Shown here one piece after another: positions 1 to 7,470 of a stretch of 37,807 nucleotides of DNA. The stretch covers positions 1-37,807 of the forward strand of contig JADGPO010000035.1 of assembly GCA_017882405.1 (NCBI GenBank), written 5' to 3'. The translations under genes and the position numbers were made by a program. Source of the stretch: Solirubrobacteraceae bacterium (GTDB lineage Bacteria; Actinomycetota; Thermoleophilia; Solirubrobacterales; Solirubrobacteraceae). Position 1 is the stretch's first letter. The number at the start of each line of letters is the position of its first letter. A model generated the notes under the pieces. The model was not told the origin of the DNA and made no database searches. It saw only the letters and a program-made list of their open reading frames with translations.

Positions 1-302
1 ACCGGCGGGATATGAGGCCGGACTCGGGGCGCACTCGAGGGAGGGGAGGTACTGCGCCGACCATGATTGTCTGCGGCGACTCAGAAGTCCAAGACCCATC
101 TTCGCTATCGGCCATAACCTCAGCTTATGAGTCATTCCCTGGTCCTTGGCAGCCCGAGCCACGTCGAGCTCGTACCAGTCCGGCCAGGGCACCGCAATGG
201 CGATGGTGATGATGGGTCGGCGGTCGCGTTCTGAAGCTCGCGCGCGACGAGGTGGGTGTTAGCACCATGTGATCGTGGTCGCCCGGGCTGTAACGGCTGG
301 TC
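1..302. other. Region without a confident gene
   Basis: No frame on either strand looks like a complete gene. On the minus strand, around positions 100-220, one frame has GC-rich third positions and reads plausibly as protein (it includes VPWPDWYELDVARAA). It has no clear start, and codon quality collapses towards position 100. It could be a decayed remnant, but I cannot name a family. Confidence 0.35.
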
Positions 303-1433
303 TTGAGCGGGTTGCTGTGGACTGTGAGGAACGGAGGCATCTCCCTAGCCCGCCGCCGCGTACATGGTCATCTGTGGCCGATTCTGCAGACGGGCGTTGC
401 CGCGGCCGGAGGATGGTACGCCGCCGTGCTGTTGGGCGTCGAGCATCGGCCGGCGTTCGCCTCGATTGCGGCTGTGATCTCCCTGGGCGCAGCGTTCGGC
501 GAGCGCCGACAACGGGCGGTGCAGTTGATCGCCGGGGTGATGCTCGGGATCGTGTTGGCCGACCTGCTGGTCCGGGTGATCGGAACCGGCCTGCCGCAGA
601 TCGGCCTGCTCGTCGTGCTCGCGATGCTGGCCGCGGTCGTCCTCGGAGGAAGCGAGCTGTTGGTGACCGAGGCGGCCGTGTCGGCAATCCTCGTATCGAC
701 ATTGTCGTCAACGCCAGAGGTGCGCCTGCTCGACGTCCTGATCGGCGGCGGAGTCGCGCTCACCGTGCACACGCTCGTGTTCCCGCCCGATCCGGTGTCT
801 GCCGTCGCGCGTGCGACCAGCACCGTGTTCAGCGAGCTGGGAGTCATCCTGCGAGATGCCGCCGGGGCTCTGGCCGCCGGTGATTCGCGGCCCGCCGAGG
901 CCGCAGCGCAGGCAGCCGAGAACGTGGAGGGCCACCTGGCCGAACTGACGCAGGCGGTTCTCACCGCCAGCGACACAGCACGGTGGGCGCCGCTGCGGCG
1001 CAGATCGCGCCCCGAGTTGGGGCGCTACGCCCGGACCATGCCGCACGCCGATCTGGCGGCTCGCAGCGTGCGAGTACTCGCGCGCAACGTCCGGCGCTAC
1101 GTGCGCGCGGGGAATCCACCGCAGTCCGAGCTGGCGGATGCGATCCGCGATCTCGGCCTGGCTGCCTGGGAGCTGCCGGCGCAGTTCGACGAGCCCTGGC
1201 GCAGCGGTGACGTTCTCCGCCTCGCCTTACAGGCTGCCGGGCGAGCGACCGCGGCCGCGACACGGGACCCGAACATCGCTCTCAGCGACATCGCCGGCCA
1301 AGTGCGGTCGATTGCGATCGACCTGGTCAGGGCCTCCGAGGCCGGCGAGACCGATCACGGCGCGCTCACCGAGGTGCCCACCGAGGAGCTGCTGGCCGCC
1401 CTGCCGCTCCCCGAGCCTGCCACGCACGCATAG
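303..1433 (+). CDS. FUSC/aromatic-acid-exporter-type membrane protein
   Basis: Residues about 25-150 form a block of roughly six hydrophobic helices, followed by a long, mostly helical, Ala/Arg-rich cytoplasmic part (about 155-376). This is the usual build of FUSC/ArAE-like permeases: a membrane bundle plus a soluble helical domain. I infer export of small organic or aromatic acids from the fold only; nothing shows a substrate. The start is uncertain. TTG at 303 gives the listed length, and GTG at 324 is an in-frame alternative; neither has a good ribosome-binding site. The gene stands alone, with about 250 bp of non-coding DNA before the next gene. Confidence is high that it codes and moderate for the family. 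Confidence 0.75.
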   Translation: MSGLLWTVRNGGISLARRRVHGHLWPILQTGVAAAGGWYAAVLLGVEHRPAFASIAAVISLGAAFGERRQRAVQLIAGVMLGIVLADLLVRVIGTGLPQIGLLVVLAMLAAVVLGGSELLVTEAAVSAILVSTLSSTPEVRLLDVLIGGGVALTVHTLVFPPDPVSAVARATSTVFSELGVILRDAAGALAAGDSRPAEAAAQAAENVEGHLAELTQAVLTASDTARWAPLRRRSRPELGRYARTMPHADLAARSVRVLARNVRRYVRAGNPPQSELADAIRDLGLAAWELPAQFDEPWRSGDVLRLALQAAGRATAAATRDPNIALSDIAGQVRSIAIDLVRASEAGETDHGALTEVPTEELLAALPLPEPATHA

Positions 1434-1690
1434 CTGTAGGAGCGCGCCCCGGCTCTCCGTGCTGAAAGCGACAGGTCCTACACCGCTTGCGACATGCGGA
1501 TCGTCTGACCGGCGTAGTGTCACTTCAGTGGCGTTGCCCGGCATGCAGGGACGCGTGACGTCGGCCTGGCGCAAACAGTCCCGGATGGGTCGCATTCGGT
1601 CCTATCTTGACCGGGCTCTCGGGGTAGCGACGCTGAGCGGCATCATCTGCTCACCGATCGACCCAAGGACGAACCTGACCCCGATCCTGA

Positions 1691-3151
1691 ATGAAACCAC
1701 CCGGCTGCGTGAAGTGGCCACCGAGCCCCGCTGCGGGTATCTTTCGGTTTGTGGGGCGAATCGGGATCTGGTCTCGCGGGGCGTTGTGCGCATCCATGCT
1801 TGCGTGCGCGCTCCTGGCCCCGGCCGCGAGCGCCGGGGCGTCAACGGTGTGGCGATCCCTCCGTACCAGCGGACAGCTGGACATCTCCGATCTGGTCGGT
1901 ACCGCCCGCGGCCCTGACGGCAGCTTGCACGTCGCGTGGCACCGACGTACGTCCAACGGTCTGTACGACTTGACGCAGACGCCGGTCGCCGCGGGCGGCG
2001 CCGTGGGCTCGCCGACGCCGATCGTCACGGGTTGGGCAAGCGTCGAGGGTCCGACGCTGCTGGCCTCCGGCAAAGATCTGTTCGCGTTCTTCTCCGGCAC
2101 GCAGACGCTGGTCACAGGCGACCCGCACGAGGGCGTGGACTTCGCGATCAGTGGGGACAACGGGGCGAGCTGGGCGCTGTCGCCGACGGCGATCGCGGCC
2201 GGGGATTTCGCGGGCCAGCGCGACGCGAGCGTGGCGCTGGGACCAGACGGTGCGCTCGCTTCCTGGTATGCGGGCGAGGAGACCGTCACGCACCTTGGCA
2301 CGGATCCGACGATGCTTCCCAACCAGCGCGGCTACGGGAACGGGACGGGGCAGGCGATCGCCGTCAGCGGCGGCTCGGCGCTGGTGGCGTGGTGCACCGG
2401 CGTGCAGGGTCCGAACGGTGTGTTCGTGCAGCCGGTCGAGCCGGCGACAGCCGCACCGGCGGGGCCGGCTCGCATCGTGCCGGGCTCGACGTCGCGCGTC
2501 AGCGGGGTGGCCGAGGCGTTCTGCCCCGCGAGCACGCGTGTGCCGCTCGTCGCGCGGCAGAACAAGGGATTCTTCGTGGCGACCGTGGACGGTAAGCGCC
2601 GCACGGTCCACGGTTGGTCAGTCGGCGCGCCCCGCGCTCTGACCCTGGCCGGAGGGACGTCTTTCAAGCAGTACATCGCTGCCGCCGCGTCACCGGGCAA
2701 GAAGGCGAGCGTCTGGGTCGGCTGGGTGGCCGAAGACGGAAAGCTTCAGGTACGCCGATCGAACGCCGATGCCAGCGTCTTCGGCGCGACGGTGACGTTC
2801 GACGGACCGCGCGACGGGTCGATCTATGGGCTGGACCTCAACGCCCAGGATGATCGGGTGGACCTCGTAGCCCGCGTCCAGCGTGACAACGGCACGGTCG
2901 GACTCGAGCACACGCAGTCCTACCCCGGCCTCACCCTCGTCGCTGACGGTGGCAAGCGGCCCTCCTTCCGCGTCCTCGACGCCGGCGACCCCGTCAAGAA
3001 CGCGAAGGTCACCGTGGCCGGGCAGTCAGGAACGACCGGCTCTGATGGGCGAGTCGTGATCCCGGTCGATCAACCCGGCCGTTACATCGCGCGCGCGACC
3101 GCGCCGAAGTACGTCGGCGCGAGTGCCTCGGTAACCGTCCGTCGCCACTGA
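1691..3151 (+). CDS. Secreted sialidase/BNR-like beta-propeller protein with C-terminal Ig-like domain
   Basis: A hydrophobic stretch (GALCASMLACALLAPAASAG) ending in an AxA-type site marks a Sec signal peptide about 30-50 residues from the listed start. In-frame GTG at 1751 gives a more normal signal peptide and may be the true start. The mature protein (about 430 residues) has repeated beta-strand motifs such as DGSLHVAWHR, ISGDNGASW and GPDGALASWYAGEE, which resemble BNR/sialidase propeller blades; the phrase S-x-D-x-G-x-x-W is close to an Asp-box. The last 75 or so residues (VKNAKVTVAGQSGTTGSDG onward) look like a carboxypeptidase-regulatory or Ig-like domain. I see no catalytic set for a sialidase, so a binding or scaffold role outside the cell is as likely as an enzyme. 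Confidence 0.7.
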   Translation: MKPPGCVKWPPSPAAGIFRFVGRIGIWSRGALCASMLACALLAPAASAGASTVWRSLRTSGQLDISDLVGTARGPDGSLHVAWHRRTSNGLYDLTQTPVAAGGAVGSPTPIVTGWASVEGPTLLASGKDLFAFFSGTQTLVTGDPHEGVDFAISGDNGASWALSPTAIAAGDFAGQRDASVALGPDGALASWYAGEETVTHLGTDPTMLPNQRGYGNGTGQAIAVSGGSALVAWCTGVQGPNGVFVQPVEPATAAPAGPARIVPGSTSRVSGVAEAFCPASTRVPLVARQNKGFFVATVDGKRRTVHGWSVGAPRALTLAGGTSFKQYIAAAASPGKKASVWVGWVAEDGKLQVRRSNADASVFGATVTFDGPRDGSIYGLDLNAQDDRVDLVARVQRDNGTVGLEHTQSYPGLTLVADGGKRPSFRVLDAGDPVKNAKVTVAGQSGTTGSDGRVVIPVDQPGRYIARATAPKYVGASASVTVRRH

Positions 3152-3247
3152 GCCATCCCGCCCGGATCTCGCTGAGATATCGGCGCGGGGGTGGGCGCGG
3201 CGCGAGCGACGCCTGGGAGAGGAGGCCGCTGCCGGCTCCGGGAACCG

Positions 3248-3373
3248 CTATGGGCTGGCCCGGGGCCGATCACTTGGGGGGCGCTGGTGAGCGACGTCTG
3301 CGCGCGCCATGGCGAACGCGAAGTGGTAGTGCTCATGCGCCGCCGCGCGATCTGATGGGGTGTGCTGTTCCAT
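3248..3373 (-). CDS. Possible small protein of 41 residues
   Basis: This minus-strand frame starts with ATG 11 bp after the stop of the HTH regulator at 3385 and could be translated from the same mRNA. It encodes a His/Ala/Arg-rich peptide (it includes HEHYHFAFAMARADVAHQRP) and ends with TAG. Codon third positions are mostly G/C at the start and less so at the end. There is no Shine-Dalgarno sequence. It is the best coding candidate in this 230-bp gap, but it could be chance. Confidence 0.3.
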   Translation of the reverse strand: MEQHTPSDRAAAHEHYHFAFAMARADVAHQRPPSDRPRASP

Positions 3374-3384
3374 GCGGGCTGCGG

Positions 3385-3924
3385 TCATGAGTCGGCGGGC
3401 TGGCTTCCGGGGAGCAGCACGCTGCCGAGGATCCTCCGCTTGCGTCCCGGCTTCGGGGCGTTGGCGAGGCGTGGTTGAAGCACTCTGAAGATCTCGCGTC
3501 GCAGTTGGGTCAGCTCGGCGTCGTCAAGCCATAACCCGGTGAGGCTGTAGCTGACGCCGTCGCGTAGGAAGTCGATGTCGTCTGAGGCGAGGTAGCGGTC
3601 AAAGTCGGCGAGGAGCGCCGCAACGAAGGCCATGAAGGCGTGGCGGTGCTCGTCGGGGCGCATGCTCGCGAGCTCGTCGAGTCCGATACTGGCTGCTGTC
3701 ACCCGGAGCACGTAGGTGCGCTCCAACGCGCCGCGCACCCGGCGTTCGGAGGCGACGGCCAGCACACCGGCGTCGACGAGACGCGCGACATGGCGGTAGA
3801 GGCTGGCGGTCGGCACGTCCGGGAGTTCGGCTCGCAGCTCGGTGGTGGTGAGCGGCCGGTCGCCGAGGAACGCTTGCACGATCCGCAATCGGACCGGGTG
3901 CAGCAGTAGGTCAGCGCTCGCCAT
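3385..3924 (-). CDS. ArsR-like winged-helix transcriptional regulator
   Basis: The N-terminal 70 residues form a winged helix: HPVRLRIVQAFLGDRPLTTTELRAEL is helix 1-2, TASLYRHVARLVDAGVL the recognition helix, and VRGALERTYVL the wing. The helical C-terminal part (about 75-179) may bind a ligand or form a dimer. I prefer ATG at 3924 to the GTG at 3933: a TACGGT -10 box lies exactly 7 nt upstream of it, which fits a leaderless transcript. The gene is divergent from the small protein at 3974 with 49 bp between starts, so it probably controls that gene and itself. Ligand unknown. Confidence 0.8.
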   Translation of the reverse strand: MASADLLLHPVRLRIVQAFLGDRPLTTTELRAELPDVPTASLYRHVARLVDAGVLAVASERRVRGALERTYVLRVTAASIGLDELASMRPDEHRHAFMAFVAALLADFDRYLASDDIDFLRDGVSYSLTGLWLDDAELTQLRREIFRVLQPRLANAPKPGRKRRILGSVLLPGSQPADS

Positions 3925-3931
3925 GGCAATC

Positions 3932-3965
3932 ACCGTAGCGGCCGTCTATCGATGATCGGTAGCAT
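3932..3965. promoter_or_regulatory. Divergent pair of leaderless-type promoters
   Basis: On the minus strand TACGGT (3937-3932) lies 7 nt before the ATG at 3924. On the plus strand TAGCAT (3960-3965) lies 8 nt before the ATG at 3974. The two -10 elements are back to back, so a regulator bound between them (for example at the CTATCGATGATCGGTAG stretch) could control both genes. Inferred from spacing. Confidence 0.5.
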
Positions 3966-3973
3966 TCGCAGTT

Positions 3974-4309
3974 ATGAGAACAATGAACCAGAAGCCCACG
4001 GACAAGTGCAGAAATCGGCGGCGGACGATCATCGCGGCAGCCGTCGCCATCCTTATCGAGACAGCCGCGATGAGGCTCCGCGGGTACCGGATCGGCGGCA
4101 ACGTGGTGGTCCGCTGCCGCCAGGGGCACCTGTTCACCACGATCTGGCTGCCCGGGGCATCTCTGAAGTCGCTGAAGCTGGGCTGGTGGAGATACCAGTG
4201 GTGTCCGGTCGGGCATCACTGGTCGCTGGCGACTCCGGTCAAGGAATCCGACCTGAGCGAGGAAGAGAAACGCATCGCGCGTCAAACCAAGGACATCCGG
4301 ATCCCCTGA
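3974..4309 (+). CDS. Conserved small membrane-anchored protein, function unknown
   Basis: 111 residues. Residues about 15-35 (RRRTIIAAAVAILIETAAM) form one membrane helix after a positive N terminus. The rest is a small domain with conserved-looking pieces: GGNVVVRCRQGHLFTTIW, KLGWWRYQWCPVGHHWSL and SDLSEEEKRIARQ. The C-x2-GH and CP-x-GHHW segments could form a zinc-ribbon-like metal site (Cys/His pairs). I remember this pattern from uncharacterised actinobacterial proteins but know no function. Divergent from the HTH regulator at 3924, its likely controller. The start lies 8 nt after a TAGCAT -10 box, consistent with leaderless translation. Confidence 0.75.
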   Translation: MRTMNQKPTDKCRNRRRTIIAAAVAILIETAAMRLRGYRIGGNVVVRCRQGHLFTTIWLPGASLKSLKLGWWRYQWCPVGHHWSLATPVKESDLSEEEKRIARQTKDIRIP

Positions 4310-4648
4310 TTCCTGATCCGCCTTTGCAGCGGGTTGGGGGTGACAACCTCCGATGGCAAGCGGCTGGCCGTGCCCCAGGGGACGGTCGTGCTCCAGGCAG
4401 CCTCGCCGCGATACGTCGCTCCGGCCCGCTGGCTGCCAACGTCGCCCCGAGCTAGGGGTTCGGTGGCTATCGCGACGTGACAGGCTGCCGATCGTGCGGA
4501 CCGGGGTGGCAGTGCGATATATGGGTTCGCCGGGCTGGTGTTTGGTCGGCCGTTCACATAAAGTCAGCTACCTGGCGCCCGCTCTCGTCCAGCCGGCCGC
4601 CGGGACCGATGATGACGTGCACGTACGACTATCAGGCGGAGCGCGCTC
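4310..4648. other. 339-bp gap without a confident gene
   Basis: No complete gene seen. A plus-strand frame from GTG at about 4339 (VTTSDGKRLAVPQGTVVL) reads plausibly for about 40 codons and then runs on without a family pattern; it may be a remnant. The promoter of the SRPBCC gene at 4649 should lie at the right end. Confidence 0.35.
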
Positions 4649-5119
4649 GTGGCCGGCTATGAGTTCCTGACCACGTGGTGCGTCGACGCACCGATCGAGA
4701 CCGTCTTTGAGGTCATCCGCGACTCTGCCGGATACCCGCGCTGGTGGAAGGGTGTGCAGGGCGTCGAGCTCCTGGAGCCGGGCGACGACATCGGCCTCGG
4801 GGAGCTTAACCATTTCACTTGGCGCAGCGTGCTGCCGTACTCGCTTGGTTTCGATCTCAGGGTGACGCGTGTCGAACGTCCCTACGTGATCGAGGCACAT
4901 GCGGCAGGTGAGCTCGAGGGGATCGGCACCTGGCGGCTATATGAGGGCCAGGGCACGGCGATCGTCTATGACTGGCGCGTCCGAACGACCAAGGCGTGGA
5001 TGAACATCTTCGGGCCCGTTGCCCGTCCTGCGTTCAGATGGAACCACGACCTCGTGATGCGCCAGGGAGGCGAGGGGCTGGCCGCCGAGCTGGGGGTGAG
5101 GCTGCTGGCGCACAACTGA
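4649..5119 (+). CDS. SRPBCC (START-like) family protein
   Basis: 156 residues with the START/polyketide-cyclase pattern: an N-terminal strand ending in V-D-A-P-I-E-T-V-F-E-V-I, then YPRWWKGVQGVELLEPGD, central strands, and a long C-terminal helix (FRWNHDLVMRQGGEGLAAEL). Such proteins bind hydrophobic ligands in a helix-grip cavity; no substrate can be deduced. Start GTG at 4649 is chosen because GGCGGAG lies about 8-10 nt upstream and the next residues begin the first strand. Full length for a single-domain member. Its 3' end abuts two decayed minus-strand fragments. Confidence 0.8.
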   Translation: MAGYEFLTTWCVDAPIETVFEVIRDSAGYPRWWKGVQGVELLEPGDDIGLGELNHFTWRSVLPYSLGFDLRVTRVERPYVIEAHAAGELEGIGTWRLYEGQGTAIVYDWRVRTTKAWMNIFGPVARPAFRWNHDLVMRQGGEGLAAELGVRLLAHN

Positions 5120-5170
5120 CCGGCCGTCTCCCTACATGGGGTTGCCGGCTCAGCTCGCCGCGGGGTGGTG

Positions 5171-5274
5171 AGGCGCACATGCCCGACCTCTGCCGAGACC
5201 TGAACCACCTGACCGGGCTGAACGTTCGCGCCGATGCCAACCGCGAGCTCCGCCAACCGCCGCAGCTCATCCAC
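5171..5274 (-). pseudogene. N-terminal fragment of an M29-type aminopeptidase
   Basis: Reading from GTG at 5274, the first 33 residues (including LRRLAELAVGIGANVQPGQ) match the start of thermophilic M29 aminopeptidases (AmpS/PepS type), where this segment precedes the first catalytic-domain strand. After VSAEVGHVR the frame loses the family pattern and runs into the 3' end of the SRPBCC gene. A full member has about 370 residues, so over 90% is missing. Recognition is from memory of the family start. Confidence 0.55.
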
Positions 5275-5336
5275 AGCCGAGGTCCTTCGCGTCGCCGCGT
5301 CTCGGCGTGGGAGCCGAGGAGACCCCGCCCGGTACG

Positions 5337-5534
5337 TCAGGCGTGGCGGGGCGCGATGTTCTGGTTGACGTGAAAGACGTTGTCTGCGTCGTAGGTTTCC
5401 TTGAGCGCGACGAGCCGCTGGTAGGTCGCCGGAGCGTAGGCGGCCTTGACGCGGTCAGCGCCCTCCGTGCCGAGATTGTTGACGCAGACCACAAGATCGA
5501 GCTTGCCGCCGAGATCGCCAGGCCCGAGGTCGCA
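5337..5534 (-). pseudogene. C-terminal (BBE) remnant of a FAD-linked oxidase
   Basis: The frame ends with TGA at 5339-5337. Its last 50 or so residues read RVKAAYAPATYQRLVALKET then YDADNVFHVNQNI, the classic berberine-bridge-like C terminus of FAD-linked oxidases. An in-frame stop at 5537-5535 and loss of the pattern upstream show that the FAD and substrate domains (about 400 residues) are gone. It lies 62 bp upstream of the M29 fragment on the same strand, so two neighbouring genes have lost opposite ends. Non-functional. Confidence 0.75.
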
Positions 5535-5610
5535 TCAGGCAGATTCAAACTCGTCCGTGCAAGACCACGGAGGCCGTCGACGATCCTCCCCAGCTGAAGC
5601 CCGTGCAAGG

Positions 5611-6747
5611 TCAGCGGCGCCCTACGAGCACGTTGCCGGAGGTGTCGGCGGCCACGCACAGCTTGATCGTGGGACACGAGATCCCGGACATCACGTTCGA
5701 TCGATCCACGTGCGCTGTCTGCCATGAGGGATGGGCGCCGGCCGGGCGATCGCTCATGGCAACCTCGCCGGCCGAGTCGGTGGCGACGCACAGCCCGCGG
5801 CCACGGCATGCCACGGCGAACTGCTGGTTGTGGTCCGGGTGGGTGAGCGCCCAGCGCGGGCGGCGGGTCGCGGGGTCCGTGCTGCGCCAGATGCCGCCCG
5901 AGCCCACGGCATCGCCGTTGCCGGCGACGGCCACGCACACCGAGCGAGATCCACAGGAGATCGCTTCCAGCGACGTGCTCATCTCGAGCTTGGTCGATGC
6001 GGGACCGGTTGGGGCGGTCGAGGCGTAGACGGCGGCGTCGCCCAGGGCGGCGCAGAAGCGTGTTGAAGGGCAGGAGACGCTGACCAGCCCGTCGGCGCTG
6101 TAGCGGTGCCCGATCCCGATCTGATCGCTCCATGCTCCGGGACCGCCGCGCGGGTGGGTGGCGGTCATGATCTCGTGTGGGAAGTCGTCGCCGGATACGC
6201 ACAGGTGCTCTGACGCGCAGCTCACCGCGGTGAGCGGGACCGGTATCGCCGTGCCGCCGATCTCGAGGTCGTCGCGGATCTTGACGGCGGTCCACGCCGG
6301 GGAGCCGCCGGTGGGGGAAGTCGAGGTGATGACGCGTCCCATCGTGTCGACGGCCACGCAGAAACCTGGGGAGGGACACGAGACGGCATCCAGCGGCGCG
6401 ACGGCGTCGATCTCAAAGCGCCTCCAGCTCGCGGGGCGTCGTGGGGTCCGCGTCACCAGCGCGTTGCCGTTGAGGTCGACGGCGACGCACAGCGAGGCCG
6501 TCGGACACGAGATGCCGGTGATCGGGATCCCGCCATGGGTCGGGCCGCCCCGGGTGCGCTGATTTCTGATCGCCGGAACGACGTCCTGCGGGAGACCGAT
6601 CGTCGTCTTTCCTCGATCGACCTGCCGCGGCGCGGTCCAGCGCAGCACCGGCGAGCGCGTGTCGGAGGCCTGAGCGGGTGTCGCGCTCAGCGATGCCGTG
6701 GCGGCCGCCAGCGCCACCGCGGCCACCCAGGACACCCTTGTGCGCAC
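5611..6747 (-). CDS. Secreted seven-repeat propeller protein with one CX5C pair per repeat
   Basis: 378 residues from GTG at 6747, which I choose because the hydrophobic stretch SWVAAVALAAATASLSATPAQA then forms a normal signal peptide; the open frame upstream only overlaps the TetR gene. After a linker, seven repeats of about 40-53 residues follow, each centred on [ILF]-x-[AS]-[IV]-[SA]-C-x5-C-[VA]-A. The cysteine pairs are C81/87, C124/130, C177/183, C226/232, C265/271, C314/320 and C358/364. Seven even repeats suggest a seven-bladed beta-propeller with a disulfide per blade, exported from the cell. Such repeat proteins are familiar from Thermoleophilia, but I know no function. It follows the TetR gene by 13 bp and is probably co-transcribed with it. 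Confidence 0.8.
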   Translation of the reverse strand: MRTRVSWVAAVALAAATASLSATPAQASDTRSPVLRWTAPRQVDRGKTTIGLPQDVVPAIRNQRTRGGPTHGGIPITGISCPTASLCVAVDLNGNALVTRTPRRPASWRRFEIDAVAPLDAVSCPSPGFCVAVDTMGRVITSTSPTGGSPAWTAVKIRDDLEIGGTAIPVPLTAVSCASEHLCVSGDDFPHEIMTATHPRGGPGAWSDQIGIGHRYSADGLVSVSCPSTRFCAALGDAAVYASTAPTGPASTKLEMSTSLEAISCGSRSVCVAVAGNGDAVGSGGIWRSTDPATRRPRWALTHPDHNQQFAVACRGRGLCVATDSAGEVAMSDRPAGAHPSWQTAHVDRSNVMSGISCPTIKLCVAADTSGNVLVGRR

Positions 6748-6760
6748 GAGTGCCGACCGT

Positions 6761-7345
6761 CTACGGCGTGTAGCGCAGCCCGTCGAGAGCGATGCCGAGA
6801 ATGTGGTCGATCTGCCCGGGCTCGCTCGTCGGGATCTTGGCGATCCCGCCGACCAGCTGGATGACCTCGGACAGATCGGTGTCCGGTCGCACCGCGCCCG
6901 CCTGCTGGGCGCGCTCGAGCAGCGGCCCGCCGGCGGCGAACAGTGCCGCCCGGCTGTCCCGGAACACGGCCGCATCGCGATCGAAGTAGCCGAGCAGCTC
7001 AGGAGCGAGGGCCTGCTTGGTGACCATGTACTCGACGAAACGGTGCAACCAGCTCACGAGAGCATCCCAGGGTGGCAGGTCGTCGTGGTCGGAGGCTGAC
7101 GCGCACAGTGCCTCGACCTCGTCGAGGTAGACGGCCTCCAGCAGGGCCTGGCGATTGGGGAAGTTCCGGTAGAGCGTGCCGATGCCGACCACCGCGCGCC
7201 GCGCGATCTCCTCCAGCGAGGTCGCTGCGCCGCCCTCGGCGAACGCCTCACGCGCCGCGGCGAGGACCTTGTCGTAGTTGCGTCGCGCGTCGGCGCGCTT
7301 GGGGCGGGCGCGGAGCGGCTGCAGGGCGGTGTCGGTGGAGATCAT
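6761..7345 (-). CDS. TetR-family repressor of the adjacent drug exporter
   Basis: 194 residues. The N-terminal HTH is clear: RNYDKVLAAAREAFAEGG, TSLEEIARRAVVGIGTLYRN (recognition helix), FPNRQALLEAVY. The rest is the helical ligand domain of the common TetR type whose DNA-binding helix reads VGIGTLYRNFP. Start ATG at 7345 is chosen over the longer open frame because GAAAG lies 5-9 nt upstream and the upstream part would run through the operators. Divergent from a DHA2 exporter with three palindromes between them, the usual layout for an efflux repressor that also controls itself. The secreted propeller gene follows in the same direction. Confidence 0.88.
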   Translation of the reverse strand: MISTDTALQPLRARPKRADARRNYDKVLAAAREAFAEGGAATSLEEIARRAVVGIGTLYRNFPNRQALLEAVYLDEVEALCASASDHDDLPPWDALVSWLHRFVEYMVTKQALAPELLGYFDRDAAVFRDSRAALFAAGGPLLERAQQAGAVRPDTDLSEVIQLVGGIAKIPTSEPGQIDHILGIALDGLRYTP

Positions 7346-7356
7346 CAATCTTTCGC

Positions 7357-7427
7357 TTGACAAACCGGAGGGAGCCTCCGCTATTATGTGGAGGCATCCT
7401 CCGCTTAGTTCTGGAGGTGTCCTCCAG
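7357..7427. promoter_or_regulatory. Divergent promoter region with three phased operators
   Basis: Three palindromes of form YGGAGG-N3-CCTCCR are centred at 7373, 7396 and 7419, exactly 23 bp apart. Copy 1 (7366-7380) is CGGAGGGAGCCTCCG, copy 2 (7389-7403) TGGAGGCATCCTCCG, and copy 3 (7411-7427) has perfect 7-bp arms. For the exporter, TTGACA (7357-7362) and TATTAT (7382-7387) flank copy 1. For the TetR gene, a minus-strand CATAAT (7388-7383) places copy 2 in its -35/-10 spacer. Copy 3 would lie in the exporter's 5' untranslated region. A TetR dimer at each site would block both directions. Confidence 0.8.
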
Positions 7428-7470
7428 TTTACCACCTACAGCCCTTTTCGCCTCAACAGTTTGGACGCAG

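Noticed and set aside
1434..1490. TGTAGGA ... TCCTACA inverted repeat after the FUSC gene
   Set aside because: Seven-base arms separated by about 35 bases and no U-run; too weak to call a terminator.
5267..6379. A 370-codon Arg-rich minus-strand frame
   Set aside because: A shadow of the CX5C propeller gene in another frame; extreme Arg/Pro content typical of GC-rich shadow frames.
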